64,000 nt of DNA from Serripes groenlandicus. Lineage: Eukaryota > Mollusca > Bivalvia > Cardiida > Cardiidae. Made by a program: the position numbers and the translations under genes. The notes under the pieces are model-generated. The model did no database searches. It saw only the letters and a program-made list of their open reading frames with translations, and was not told the DNA's origin. Shown here one piece after another: positions 20,549 to 30,677 of the stretch (positions are counted from its first letter, which is position 1; every line of letters starts with the position of its first letter). The stretch is from the NCBI GenBank assembly GCA_031761405.1, contig JASEVX010000001.1, positions 201,114,356 through 201,178,355 of the forward strand, given 5' to 3'.

Positions 20549-21064
20549 TTAACCCTTTCACACATATAGATGCTTACTGACCCCTCTGGAGCAGACGACT
20601 TTTGAAAACATTGTGACAAACGAAAGGAGAAATTGCTCAAAATGAGCAATATCTTCTTATGCCAATATTTTTTTTAAACTCTTTCAGTAATTATACACTT
20701 TCCTTATTAATTTGTTTGTTTGTTTGGAGTTTAACGCCGCTTTCAACAGCTTTGGTCATATCACGGCGGTCAGTGCACCTACCCATGTTTTCCTGGCTTT
20801 CCCACACCAGTACTTACACAACATTCTTTCGAAGCCACTGACTACTTTCTCACATAGATCAGAGGTGAGAGGCAATGGAAAAAATAGCCCGAAAGAATGT
20901 CGCCGCAACCGGGTATCGAACCCGTGACCTCCAGATCACGAGTCAGATACGCTACCAATTGAGCTACCCGGCCGGGCCTTTCCTTATTAAGGGTTTTCAA
21001 TAGTTTTGCACAAATGTTTTTAATGTTGTCTGTTGCATATTTATTGTATGTGGGAAAGGGTTAA
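20549..21064 (+). mobile_element. TTAA-230 MITE split by a SINE
   Basis: Left part 20549-20710 (TTAACCCTTTCACACATATA, GAGCAGACGACTTTTG, TGCTCAAAATGAGCA). Right part 20978-21064 (GTTGTCTGTTGCATATTT, GTGGGAAAGGGTTAA). The two parts overlap only by the 13-bp SINE target duplication. Confidence 0.85.
20711..20977 (-). mobile_element. tRNA-derived SINE with target duplication
   Basis: Minus-strand element. The tRNA-like head at about 20905-20977 has an A-box-like TAGCTCAATTGG and a B box GGTTCGATACC. The body contains CACACCAGTACTTACACAAC, and the tail is (CAAA)n, seen as TTTGTTTGTTTGTTTGG at 20711. The flanking 13-bp duplication CTTTCCTTATTAA is at 20698-20710 and 20978-20990. This is a classic LINE-mobilised structure, so the tRNA-like head is not a functional tRNA gene call. 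Confidence 0.88.
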
Positions 21065-21302
21065 TAGTTTCCTCTGTAATAAATTCTGAGGACTTGAGGT
21101 TTAATGATATATGTGTTTTGAAGCAACAAAACAAAATAATCAACCCTTATCTGCGTTATGCAACTTTAAACATCATTTAGGTGTGAAATAATGTACTTCA
21201 TTTCTGAACAAAGTATACCATGATATGCCTGCACATCCATGCAGCTTAATCTTGAACTTTTTGGCATGTAATTCACGCATCAACATGTGGAAAATATGTA
21301 AG
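21065..21302. other. no recognisable feature
   Basis: Spacer. Confidence 0.5.
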
Positions 21303-21480
21303 AACTTATCCCACATATAGACACTTTCTTATGCATCTGCAGCAGACGACTTTTGAAATCATTTCGGCAAAAGAAGAAATTGCTCATTATGATGAGCAAT
21401 TTATCCTTGAGTGGCCACAACATTTTCAAAGGTTGTCTGCTGCAGCAGCTTCTGAAAGCATCTGTATGTGGGAAAGGGTG
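21303..21480 (+). mobile_element. TTAA-230 MITE, AGCAGCTTCTG subtype
   Basis: CTTATCCCACATATAGACAC, CTGCAGCAGACGACTTTTG, TTGTCTGCTGCAGCAGCTTC, TGTATGTGGGAAAGGGTGAA. Its right half and following 40 bp recur at 32575-32688. Confidence 0.75.
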
Positions 21481-21886
21481 AACAAACATTGCTGCTGCAG
21501 ATTTGTTGTATGTGCGGGAGAAAGGAGCAATTTCTCCTTTTGCCACAATGTTTTCCAACTCTTTTTAACCCTTTCCCGCATACGACAATTCTGCAGCAGA
21601 CGACTTTGAACAAATTTTGTCAAATAATGGAAAATCTCTATAATTGAATGGATAACTTATGACTAAAAGTGGAAAACATTGTGACAAAAGGAGAAATTGC
21701 ACGTTTTGTGCAATTTCTTCTTTTGTTACTATGTTTTCAAAAAGCCGTCTGATGTAGAGGCGTCAGAAAGCGTCTATATGAGGGAAAGGGTTAATAATCA
21801 ACATTTCTTATGGGAAGATAAAATATTTTGTCTAGTTAATTTCAAAGTCACCTGCTGCAAATGATTGTATGTGGGAAAAGGTTAAA
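21481..21886 (+). mobile_element. older TTAA-230 MITE split by a younger one
   Basis: Left part to 21564 (GGAGAAAGGAGCAATTTCTC, CAATGTTTTCCAACTC). Right part 21791-21886 (TCAACATTTCTTATGGG, AAGTCACCTGCTGCAAATG, GTGGGAAAAGGTTAA). The younger copy sits at a TTAA between them. Confidence 0.65.
21565..21794 (-). mobile_element. TTAA-230 MITE, full length, nested
   Basis: 230 bp with TTAA both ends, inserted in the centre-right of an older family member. Right inner repeat has changes (GTCTGATGTAGAGG). Confidence 0.92.
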
Positions 21887-21929
21887 ACGATCTCCCAACA
21901 CTAAATTCTAAGAGCCGATTGCTTAAAAT

Positions 21930-22224
21930 AACCCTCTCCCACGCACAACAAATCTACAGCATATCGAATAGAGGATATTATTAAATAGAGTTGAAAACAT
22001 TGTGGTAAAAGGTAATAAAATAAAACCTTTCCCACATACAACAAATCTGCAGCAGACAACTTTGAAAACATCTCAGCATAAAAAGGGAATATCTCAAAAC
22101 TAATATATTTATTATTGAATAGAGTTGAAGCAATATGGCAAAAGGAAAAATTGCTTATTATGAGTAATTTCTCCTTTTTGTCACAATGTTTTATCAAAAT
22201 GCATCTACAAGAAGGCAAGGGTTA
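21930..22224 (-). mobile_element. two TTAA-230 MITE remnants
   Basis: A left half (AACCCTCTCCCACGCACAAC to TTGTGGTAAAAGG) and then a second copy from about 22022 (CCTTTCCCACATACAACA, CTGCAGCAGACAACTTTG, TTTCTCCTTTTTGTCACAA). The second has a damaged right end (GGCAAGGGTTAG). Confidence 0.65.
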
Positions 22225-22464
22225 GTTAAGAATTGCAACGATGAGCATAAAAAAAAACACAAGTACATGTATAATTATGTTGACAAAAGCAACTTTCATG
22301 TGACAGGTATACCCCTCTATGACAGACAGGTTTAAGTATGACAGTTTTGTCCCTTCAGAAACTCTGATGGACTGACGAATCACCTATGACACCTTTTATG
22401 ACACCTGTTTGCTCATCATAATTTATAGTGGACTGGCTACCTGAGGCTGCTGTGATATTTATTC
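22225..22464. other. no recognisable feature
   Basis: TATGACAGACAGGTT, ACACCTTTTATGACACC: weak internal repetition only. Confidence 0.45.
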
Positions 22465-22659
22465 TTAACCCTTTCCCACATACAGCATATCTGCAGCAGT
22501 CGACTTTGAAAACATGGTGACAAAAACCTGAAAGATCTCCATAAAAGATAGTTCAATTGTTAAATAAAGTTGAGCTATTTCACCTTTGGCCACTGTAAAT
22601 GTTTTCAGAAGTTGTCTGCAACTTTTGCATCAAAATGTGTCTGCAGATGGGAAAGGGTG
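22465..22659 (-). mobile_element. TTAA-230 MITE, CCTGAAAGATC subfamily
   Basis: TTAACCCTTTCCCACATACA, CTGCAGCAGTCGACTTTG, then GACAAAAACCTGAAAGATCT. Shares that last segment and CATCAAAATGTGTCTGCAG with the copy at 44354. Confidence 0.8.
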
Positions 22660-22663
22660 ACCG

Positions 22664-22897
22664 GCTGCTATATCCATTTCACACATGCTGATGCATCCGC
22701 AGCAAATTACTTTTGAAAACATAATGGAAAAAAAAGAGATTATTTAATAATGATGCACAATTTCATCCTTTATGCCAGAAAGTTTTCAACTCGATTCAAT
22801 AATGATACTTCTTTCATTTATAGAGATTTTCTAAATTATGCATAGATATTTCAAAAGTCATCTGCTGCATATTTAATGACAGTGGGCAATGGGTTAA
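22664..22897 (+). mobile_element. TTAA-230 MITE, degenerate
   Basis: CATTTCACACATGCTGATGC, CCGCAGCAAATTACTTTTG, AAAAGTCATCTGCTGCATAT, GTGGGCAATGGGTTAA. Confidence 0.65.
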
Positions 22898-23189
22898 ACA
22901 TCTTTAAGTGTTTTATCTAAAAGCGAAAGTATGATATTGAACACTGTGTGAAAAGTAGGAATATCTTATTTTTAACTATTTTTCTTTTTCACATAATGAT
23001 TAAATTTAGATAAAAGGTAAATTGCAAACAATGAACTACTACACCTATCAATGAATGGGATGAATACCGCTTCATAGCACTTGGTCACAGGACAGCTAGG
23101 GTTGGGAGTTTTGGGAGAAATGGACAAATTGCTAGGGGATTTTAACAGCCTATATTTGGTAGAAAAATTAACCAAAACAAAAATTACTG
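22898..23189. other. no recognisable feature
   Basis: Short frames on both strands without recognisable domains. May hold the unrecognised 5' end of the array element that follows. Confidence 0.4.
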
Positions 23190-24470
23190 CCGGCATGCAT
23201 ACTTTTACTTCTCACACCATTGCAATAACCTTAGGGGGAAAAGGTACACTTGCTATAGAAGCTTCCAGTAAAATTTCATTGAAATCAATCCAATGTTTGC
23301 TGGGAAAAAGTGGAACACAAATGTTGGTAAATAACTCTATGTAAAGTTATCAAGGGGCCATAAATCTGTCAAAAAACATGCAACTAGAATGTCATCATTT
23401 TACCCTTGGTATGAAAGCTTCCAATAAGATTTCATTGAATTTCAACCAGTGATGGCTGAGAAATAGTGGATCACAAATGTTGGTATATATGTCTATGTAT
23501 AATTATCAAGAGGCCGTAACTCTGTCAAAAAACATCCAACTGGAATGCAATCAGGCACGGCACATCTCCTCTTGGTATAGAAACTTGCTACATGTATAAA
23601 ACACAATGTATGATAATCAAGGGGCCAAAACTCTGTTAAAAAACATCCAACTGGAATGTCATCAGGCACTGCACATCGTTTTCTTCTTGGTATGAACACC
23701 TCCAATAAGATTTCATTGAATTTCAACCGCAGTGATGGCTGAGAAATAGTGGATCACAAATGTTGATTTTATTATCAAGGGGAAATAACTCTGTAAAAAA
23801 ACATCCAACTGGAATATGCCATCAGGCACTGCACATCTCCTCTTGGTATAGAAGCTTACTATAAACTTTCATTGAATTCCACCCAGTGATTGCTTAGAAA
23901 CAACGGGAACACGATTGTTGGTATATAAACACTATGTATAATAATCAAAGGGAAATAACTCTGTAAAAAAACATCCAAATCAAATCAGGCATTGCACATC
24001 TCCTCTTGGTATAGAAGCTACCAATAAGATTTCGTTGGATTTCAACCAGTGATGGCTGACAAATAGTTGTACACACATAATGTATATAACATTATGTATA
24101 ATAATAAAGGGGCAGTAACTCTGTCCAAAAACATCCAACTGGAACATCATTTTCCTCTTGGTATGGAAGATTCCAATACGATTTCATTGAATTCCAACCA
24201 GTGATTGCTGAGAAACAGCAGGAACACAAATGTTGGTATATAACACTATCTATAATAATCAAGGGGCCGTAACTCTGTCAAAAAACATCCAACTGGAATG
24301 TCATCAGGCACTGCACATCTCCTCTTGGAATCCAAGCTTTCTATACAATTTCATTGAATTCCACCAAATGATTGCTGAACTAGAAACAGTGAGGGCAAAT
24401 AAGCGGACAGACAGACCGACCAACAAAGTGGCTCCTATATACCCCCCAAAACTTCATTTGTTGGGGTAAA
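23190..24470 (+). mobile_element. tandem-array element with GACA linker and hairpin end (E2)
   Basis: Irregular array (unit 110-165 bp) in which AACATCCAACTGGAATG, CCTCTTGGTATAGAAGCT, TTTCATTGAATTCCACC and ACTATGTATAATAATCAA recur, for example near 23531, 23643, 23805, 23971 and 24284. It ends in GCGGACAGACAGACCGACC at about 24413, then CCTATATACCCCCC, and CCCCAAAACTTCATTTGTTG plus GGG folds into a hairpin at 24443-24467. Same end layout as E1, E5 and E6. Left boundary not resolved. No gene. Confidence 0.7.
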
Positions 24471-24759
24471 ATAAACTAAAAGTATATACTACCAGTTTCA
24501 TTTATCCAGTTATTGATGCATCAGTCAGATTGCTTTTCTAGCAACCCTGACCCCCAAGGAGGGAAGTCATTACTACCATTTTAACAATCTTTTGGATCAA
24601 ACCCTCAGCACTCCAAAAAGATAAATCTAAATTAATAGAATCAGTTGCAGAGCAAAACTGAAAGAGTACTCACCTATTTTGGTCATCAGGAAATTCAGAA
24701 GCAGGATATGAAAATAGACAAAAAAGAAAGTAGTAATATTTTTTCCATATTTTTGGCTT
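24471..24759. other. no recognisable feature
   Basis: Spacer. Confidence 0.45.
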
Positions 24760-24836
24760 GATGACTTGTCAAAGTACTGTCTTAGTAACTGCAGATATGC
24801 ATTATGTGGGAGAGGGCTTACCCTTTTCCACATAGC
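24760..24836 (+). mobile_element. TTAA-230 MITE, right end fragment
   Basis: GACTTGTCAAAGTACTGTC, GTAACTGCAGATATGC, ATGTGGGAGAGGG. Confidence 0.45.
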
Positions 24837-24935
24837 ATGGAAACACCAGCTTTTAACATTTATCAGGGCTCATGGGAATACTTATAAATTCATGTCAAAA
24901 ACCAACAATACTGACGAATAAATTCAACAATTTAT

Positions 24936-25186
24936 TTGTAAGTAAACAACAAGAATCCGCTGTGGTCGAGTGGTTAGCGTCAGGGATTTCGAAACCGGGT
25001 GTCCCGGGTTCGATCCCCAGTCGCGGCAATTCGGTCATGGTGGAGTGCCCTTGGGCAAGGCACATTTTCTAGCCTAGTACTGGTTTGTTCACCCAGGGAA
25101 CATGAATAATAAAATTTAAATGCGCGCTAAATGACCTTAGCTGTCGATGCGCCATAAAACAATATACATTCATTGTAAGTAAACAA
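24936..25186 (+). mobile_element. tRNA-derived SINE with 14-bp target duplication
   Basis: Element 24950-25172 between direct repeats TTGTAAGTAAACAA at 24936-24949 and 25173-25186. The tRNA-like head at about 24955-25028 has A box TGGTCGAGTGG and B box GGTTCGATCCC. The body CATGGTGGAGTGCCCTTGGG continues with CAAGGCACATTTTCTAGCC and the tail is AT-rich (CATAAAACAATATACATTCA). Pol III internal promoter boxes look intact. It is a retroposon rather than a tRNA gene because the body and target duplication follow the head. Confidence 0.9.
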
Positions 25187-25282
25187 AGCAGACAGGTTAA
25201 CATAAAATTTATTACGTAAAATGTGTTTTTGGAAAAATATAAACTGTCCTTGAGCTAAAGGTTCGAGAACAGGGACCTGTAC
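25187..25282. other. short spacer
   Basis: Nothing recognised. Confidence 0.4.
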
Positions 25283-25438
25283 GATACAACAAATCTGCAG
25301 CAGACAATTTTGAAAATATCAAGTCTAACGAAAATATAGAAAATCTCATTATGAGCAATTTCTCCTTTTGCCTCAATGATTTCAAAAGCAGTCTGTTGCA
25401 GAGAAGTCAGAAAGTGTCTATATGTGGGAAAGGGTTAA
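25283..25438 (-). mobile_element. TTAA-230 MITE, internally deleted
   Basis: CAACAAATCTGCAGCAGAC, TCTCATTATGAGCAATTTC, CAGTCTGTTGCAGAGAAGTC, TATGTGGGAAAGGGTTAA. The stretch left of the centre is shortened. Confidence 0.75.
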
Positions 25439-25554
25439 CAATTATCACCTTTAGGGATTGGAAACAAGCAATGACTCTTTAACACATGCTCATCAGAATC
25501 TTCTCTGTAACCCATCAGGACATTCAAGTCCACGGACACAAGGCAGGCTTAGAT

Positions 25555-26041
25555 ATATATACTGAGAGCTCTAAAGTCCTTGTACTAAAACCCTTATTTG
25601 GCCATTAACCCTTTCCCTCATATAGACGCTTTTTGACGCCTCCGCAGCAGACGGCTTTTTGAAAACATAGTGGCAAAAGAAGAAATTGCTCAAAACGAGC
25701 AATTTCTCCTTTTGCCACAATGTTTTCCACTTTTAGTCATCCATTCAATTATAGAGATATTCCATTTTTTGATATATATACTGAGAGCTGTCTAAATGAG
25801 CCGTGGTAGTGCTTGTACTAAAACCCTTATTTGGCCATTAACGGCTTTCCCTCATAAATACGGCTTTTTGAAAACATAGTGGCAAAAGAAGAAATTGCTC
25901 AAAACAATCAATTTCCCCTTTTGTCACAATGTTTTCCATTTTTAGTCATAGGTTCCATTCAATTATAAAGTTTTTCTATTTTTTAATAAAATATGTTCAA
26001 AGTCGTCTGCTGCAGAATTGTCGTATGAGGGAAAGGGTTAA
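25555..26041 (+). repeat. tandem duplication carrying two TTAA-230 MITE copies
   Basis: GATATATATACTGAGAGCT near 25551 and 25768, and TGTACTAAAACCCTTATTTG with GGCCATTAA near 25590 and 25815, mark a direct duplication of about 215 bp. The first MITE copy starts at TTAA 25615 and is truncated near 25768. The second runs from 25838 to 26041 with a complete right end (GTCGTATGAGGGAAAGGG) but a deletion near its left inner repeat. The second unit has an extra AATGAGCCGTGGTAGTGC. Confidence 0.8.
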
Positions 26042-26232
26042 ACTCTATGATGTGAGTAACTTACAGGAATCGTCTCACAGAGACAAATCTTAAGGGTACC
26101 ATATCTTAAACGTTGTGAGAGGTAAAAATTGTGATATTGTGGAGAAAAGAGCAGTTTATATTATTACCCCTCCTTAGTTATCATTCTGATCTTCCAAAGG
26201 TTGCTTTACATGGGAATCAATTTATGAGACGC

Positions 26233-26451
26233 TTAACCCTTTCCCTCATATAGACGCTTTCTGACGCCTCTGCAGCACACGGCTATTTGAAAACATAGTG
26301 ACAAAAGAAGAATTTGCACAAAACGTGCAATTTCTCCTTTTGCCACAATGTTTTCCACTTTTATCCATTTAATTATAGAGATTTTCTATTTTTTTACAAA
26401 ATATGTTCAATGTCGTCTGCTGCAGAATTGTCGTATGAGGGAAAGGGTTAA
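26233..26451 (+). mobile_element. TTAA-230 MITE
   Basis: TTAA both ends. A short deletion removes GTCATAGGT-like sequence after CCACTTTTATCC. Left inner repeat CTGCAGCACACGGC has one change. Confidence 0.9.
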
Positions 26452-26813
26452 CAATATCGCCGGACCAACAAAAGTCATTACTGGTTACAAGAATCCTACA
26501 TGTTTATATATAACAATTTCCAAGAAAAATAGAAAAAAAATGTCATAAATTGTAAGCAAAAGTCACATTTTCACAAAAAAGAAATTTTTCACAAGACTAA
26601 CTAAGGAAGAAATGTGGCAGCTATGGTTATTATACATAACAGAAATCCTGGCTGTATGTATTATGCTGTGTCATTAAAAAAAGTATCATCTTCTTTTCTT
26701 CACTAAAATAAACATAAGAGATAATTCAGAAAGGATTCAAACAGTGAATGCATCACTTCTACTTGAAACCCTGATTTGAAGGTATTCAGTAATTAAGAAT
26801 CATATCAATTTCA
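26452..26813. other. no recognisable feature
   Basis: AT-rich spacer. Confidence 0.5.
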
Positions 26814-27044
26814 TTAACCCTTTCCCACATGCAAGAAACTTGCAGCAGGTGACTTTGAAAGCAGCAAGGCAAAAACATGAAAAGTCCCCATAAATGAAGG
26901 TATAATTACTGAAGAAAAAAAGATTACATATTGTTATAAAATGGAGAAATTACTCGCTTTGAGCAATTTTGTCTTTGGCCACAATATTTTAAAAAGTTGT
27001 CTGCTGCAGATGCCTAAAAACACATCTGCAAGTGAGCAATGGAT
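26814..27044 (-). mobile_element. TTAA-230 MITE, degenerate
   Basis: TTAACCCTTTCCCACATGCA, CTTGCAGCAGGTGACTTTG, AAAAGTTGTCTGCTGCAGAT. Right terminus decayed. Confidence 0.7.
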
Positions 27045-27270
27045 ACTGTACTTTACATGTATCAACAGTTCCTCTACAGTTTGTATTATCAGTTATAGAC
27101 CCATTTTGGCCTTTCACGTCTCTTATTTTCTCTCATTACCATACCCAGGGGTCTACTAGACTCCAAAGCATATTTAAATTAACCCTTTTCCTTATTCCCA
27201 TTTGGAACACCTTGGTCATTGTTTTCTCAGACTGCGCTCATCCATCTATTCCATATTAAGATCTAACAAT
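27045..27270. other. no recognisable feature
   Basis: Two short frames with hydrophobic stretches, neither recognisable. Confidence 0.4.
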
Positions 27271-27490
27271 TTAACCGGTTTCACGCACAGATGTTTTCTG
27301 CCACCTCTATAGCAGACGACTTTTTAAAACATTGTGGCTGAAGGACAAATTGCTCATAAATTGCTTTTTCTCTTTTTGCCACATTGTTTTCAACTTTATT
27401 AAATAATTGTTCATTCATTTATTGAGATCAAGATTCTATATTTTTTTAGGAAATGTTTTCAAAGTTGTCTACTGCAGATTTCTACAATGT
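27271..27490 (+). mobile_element. TTAA-230 MITE, degenerate
   Basis: TTAACCGGTTTCACGCACAG, CCTCTATAGCAGACGAC, CTTTTTGCCACATTG, AAAGTTGTCTACTGCAGATT. Right terminus missing. Confidence 0.65.
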
Positions 27491-27735
27491 TTGAATGGTA
27501 CTGTTGATAGATTGAAGGTCTCACAAATATAATTCAGAAGACATTGTGTATTACAATTGTTTTGATCTACTGTAACAAAATTTCCCCCTTTTTTAGGCTA
27601 TTCTTGTTGGTCAAATCGACGTCCTAAATTCTGTTGTTCGCTTTAACTAAATCAATTTATTTTCAATGAAATAAGCATCTGTATATAATTCAAAGCTGTA
27701 TTTATCATGTTCAACTACCATCTCCTCTGACCTCT
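27491..27735. other. no recognisable feature
   Basis: Spacer. Confidence 0.45.
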
Positions 27736-27955
27736 GAACCCTTTCCCATTATACACAGACACATTTTGAGAAATCAGCAGCAGACAACTTTTAAAAACAT
27801 AGTGACTAAAGGAGCAATAGCTCACATTCAAGTGTTTTTCTTATTTTGCTACCATGTTTTCAACTCTATTCAATAACTATACTTTCACTTATAGAGACTT
27901 TTCATATTATTCTCAAAGCTGTCTACTGCAGATTTTATGTATGAGGGAAAGGGAT
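27736..27955 (+). mobile_element. TTAA-230 MITE, older copy
   Basis: GAACCCTTTCCCATTATACA, AGCAGCAGACAACTTTTA, AAGCTGTCTACTGCAGATT, ATGAGGGAAAGGGAT. Confidence 0.75.
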
Positions 27956-28276
27956 AGCTGCAAGGTGCTGAGCGCATGATTGTACTTTGGGGACTTCGAT
28001 AACTATAAGCCAGAAAATAATCATCTGTTTATTGTCTTTCTACGATTAACACTTTCATCATTACTCACTGCATATTGCAGTCCACAGTTTTTCCCTACAG
28101 AAAATAAGTTGTCCATAAAATACCCCAATGACCCATAGGAATGATGTTATCAATTTTCTTCTTATACAGTAATAGATCAGGAATGGTAAAATATGCAGCA
28201 GCCAGCTTATGAATATATTTTTAGAAAAAGGAACAAAATTCATCTTGTAAGTTACATAATGCTTATCATTCAGTCC
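27956..28276. other. no recognisable feature
   Basis: A 60-codon minus-strand frame without recognisable motifs; otherwise nothing. Confidence 0.45.
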
Positions 28277-30164
28277 TTATCCCCTTCCCACATTCGGCAA
28301 TTCTGAAGCAGACGATTTTGAAAACATCCAGTTGAAAGTTTTGAAAATCTCCCTAAATGAAAGCGTAATTATATTGACCATTTTTGCAAATATATAAATT
28401 GCTCATAACGAGCAATTTCTCCTTTAGTCACAATGTTTACACAAGAGGACCATGATGGTCCTATATCACTCACCTGATTTAATCAAACTTAAAACGTTTT
28501 CATTGTTCTGTCTATACATATATACGGAAAACAAGCAACACCCCCTGGTTGCCATGTTTATCATCCTATCAAAATATTTTTTGAATTCTTAGTAGAGGGG
28601 CATCCAAAGAACATTCAAGGCAAATGGACAAGAATATATTTAATGTGTTTACCTTAACAAGTCTATGTAAAACAAGTGATCCCCAGGGTGGAGCCATGTT
28701 TGACACCAGGGCTATAATAATTTGACCAATCTTGGTAGAACTTCCACTAGATGAAGTCTAAGATTTTAAATATTAAACATTTAGACAAGATTTTTAAAGT
28801 TTTTCCCTATACAAGTATATGTAAAACAAGTAACTCGGGTGGGGCCATTTCTGACCCCAGGGCTATAATATGAACAATCTTAGGGGTCCACTAGATGATG
28901 CAAACCTAATAGTCCCCTTCGGCACGCCGGTAGGGGACTAACAAGTGACCCCCGGGATGGGGTCATTTTTTACCCCAGGGCTATAATTTGAACAATCTTG
29001 GTAGAGGTCCGCTAGACAATGCTACATACCAAATATCAAAGGCCGGGGCCCTCTACTTTCAGATTTTTTTTTTTTTTAAATTTTCTCTATATGAGTCTAT
29101 ATAAAACAATAGACCCCAGGGGAGGGATCATTTTTTGACCCTAGGGCTATAATTTGAACAATCTTGGTAGAAGTCCATTAAATGATGCTACATACCAAAT
29201 ATTAAAGGCCTGGGCCCTCTTACTCTTAGACAAGAAGATTTTTAAAGATTTTTCCCTATATGAGTCTATGAACAAGCTCCGCCCCCTGGCGGCCATGTTT
29301 TTCAACGGATCGGAAATATTAGAACAATCTTGTCAAAAGGGTGCCCCAAGGAATATTTGTGCATAATAATTTTCAAATCGGGCCAGTACTTTTAGACAAG
29401 AAGATTTTTAAAGTTTTAACAATGCACATATAAGGAAAACATGCTCCGCCCCCTGGCGGCCATGTTTTTCAAAGGATCGGAAATATTTAAACAATCTTGG
29501 TAAAGGGTGCCCCAAGGAACAATTGTACAAAATAATTTTCAAATCGAGTCAGCAGGCCCGTAGGAAGCAAATTGCAATTGGGGGGCACCTCTCCCGGTTT
29601 CTACGCTGCTTTAAGTATTATAGTATGATAATATCATTATTTGGCAAAATTGTTGGGGGGGCAACAAGATTGGACAAGAAGATTTTTAAAGTTTTAACAA
29701 TGCACATATAAGGAAAATAAGCTCCGCCCCCTGGTGGCCATGTTTTTCAACGGATCGGAAATATTTGAACAATCTTGGTAGAAGGTACCCCAAGGAACAT
29801 TTGTGCAAAATAAATTTCAAATCGGGCCAGAACTTTTGGAAAAGAAGATTTTTTAAGTTTTGGTTAATTTCCCCTTTTTTGTTGCCGTGGCAGCCAAAGT
29901 TCTGCATGAAATAGAAGTTTGAAAGAGAACCACCCAAGGAACATTCCTGTAAAATTATTTTTAATTTGGCTAATTGGTTTAGGAGGAGAAGTCATTTGTA
30001 GGAAAATGTGAACGGACGGATGACGACGGACGAAGACGACGACAACGACGGACGATGGACGGTGAGCGATCACAAAAGCTCACCTTGCACTTTGTGCATA
30101 GGTGAGCTAAAAAGTCATTGGCTGCAGATGCGTCAGAAAGCTTCTGTATGTAGGAAAGGGTTAA
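28277..30164 (-). mobile_element. TTAA-230 MITE split by E3
   Basis: Left part 28277-28440 (CCCCTTCCCACATTCGGC, CTGAAGCAGACGATTTTG, CATAACGAGCAATTTCTCC). Right part 30108-30164 (AAAAGTCATTGGCTGCAGAT, GCGTCAGAAAGCTTC, TAGGAAAGGGTTAA). Rejoining CAATGTTT with AAAAGTC restores the normal family sequence. Confidence 0.75.
28441..30107 (+). mobile_element. tandem-array element E3 inside a MITE
   Basis: Left end AAGAGGACCATGATGGTCCT is a hairpin, followed by ATATCACTCACCTG. The body is 7-8 degenerate units of 130-170 bp sharing TTTTCCCTATATGAGTCTAT, TGACCCCAGGGCTATAAT and GAACAATCTTGGTAGA. Three units carry CTCCGCCCCCTGGCGGCCAT. It ends in a GACGGACGAAGACGACGAC linker and GGTGAGCGATCACAAAAGCT, with GGTGAGCT closing. 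Terminal GGTGAG/CTCACC motifs are inverted. Pearl/Helentron-like layout (inference). Frames inside are not genes. Confidence 0.75.
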
Positions 30165-30204
30165 ATTTGATGACAAACTGTTTAGTTTTTATTTCATCCT
30201 ATGT

Positions 30205-30335
30205 CTTTGAAGACAGACACAATTTGTTCAACTCTATTTAATAGTAAAACTCTAATTTATTGAGATTTTTCATGTTTTTGTCAATAAATTTTGAAAGTTT
30301 TCTGCTGCAGATTTGCTGTACGTTGGAAAGGGGGG
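30205..30335 (+). mobile_element. TTAA-230 MITE, right half remnant
   Basis: GTTCAACTCTATTTAATAG, TTTCTGCTGCAGATTTGCTG, GTTGGAAAGGGGG. Confidence 0.55.
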
Positions 30336-30670
30336 CTAATCACATAATAACTTCAGAGGAACATCAACCATGTGTAGCTTTTCATGACTTTCACAAAAGT
30401 AATGACTTTAAGAAACAATTAAGCAAAATATGACAAAAAACCACTGATGAAGGGTACCAGCCAATAATTAATATGACTCAATCAAAAATGACAGACAGGA
30501 ATTTTATATAATCTAATTAAAATTTTAATAACTTTGAGAAAGAGCGCTGCAGTTCAGGTTTCATTGAATAATCAAAAGATTGTATTTCAAGTAATCTGAA
30601 CTTTGCAATGCACTTTTGTTTACTTTTCTTATTGTTTACCGCCTACCTGAGATTATTTGTTTACAGACGT
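30336..30670. other. no recognisable feature
   Basis: Spacer. Confidence 0.45.
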
Positions 30671-30677
30671 CTGCTAA

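Noticed and set aside
20905..20977. tRNA gene on the minus strand
   Set aside because: A and B boxes look good and a CGT anticodon could be read, but the anticodon stem has mismatches and the sequence continues into a SINE body with a (CAAA)n tail and target duplications.
23081..23344. 87-codon plus-strand frame with MVTGQLGLGVLGEMDKLLGD
   Set aside because: It looks mildly protein-like at its start but runs into the E2 tandem array, where the same codons recur with frameshifts.
24955..25028. tRNA gene on the plus strand
   Set aside because: It is the head of a complete SINE with 14-bp target duplications; the acceptor stem pairs poorly at its outer end.
28441..30107. CRISPR-like spaced repeats
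   Set aside because: Units are long, degenerate and contiguous; there are no short identical repeats with unique spacers and the genome is eukaryotic.
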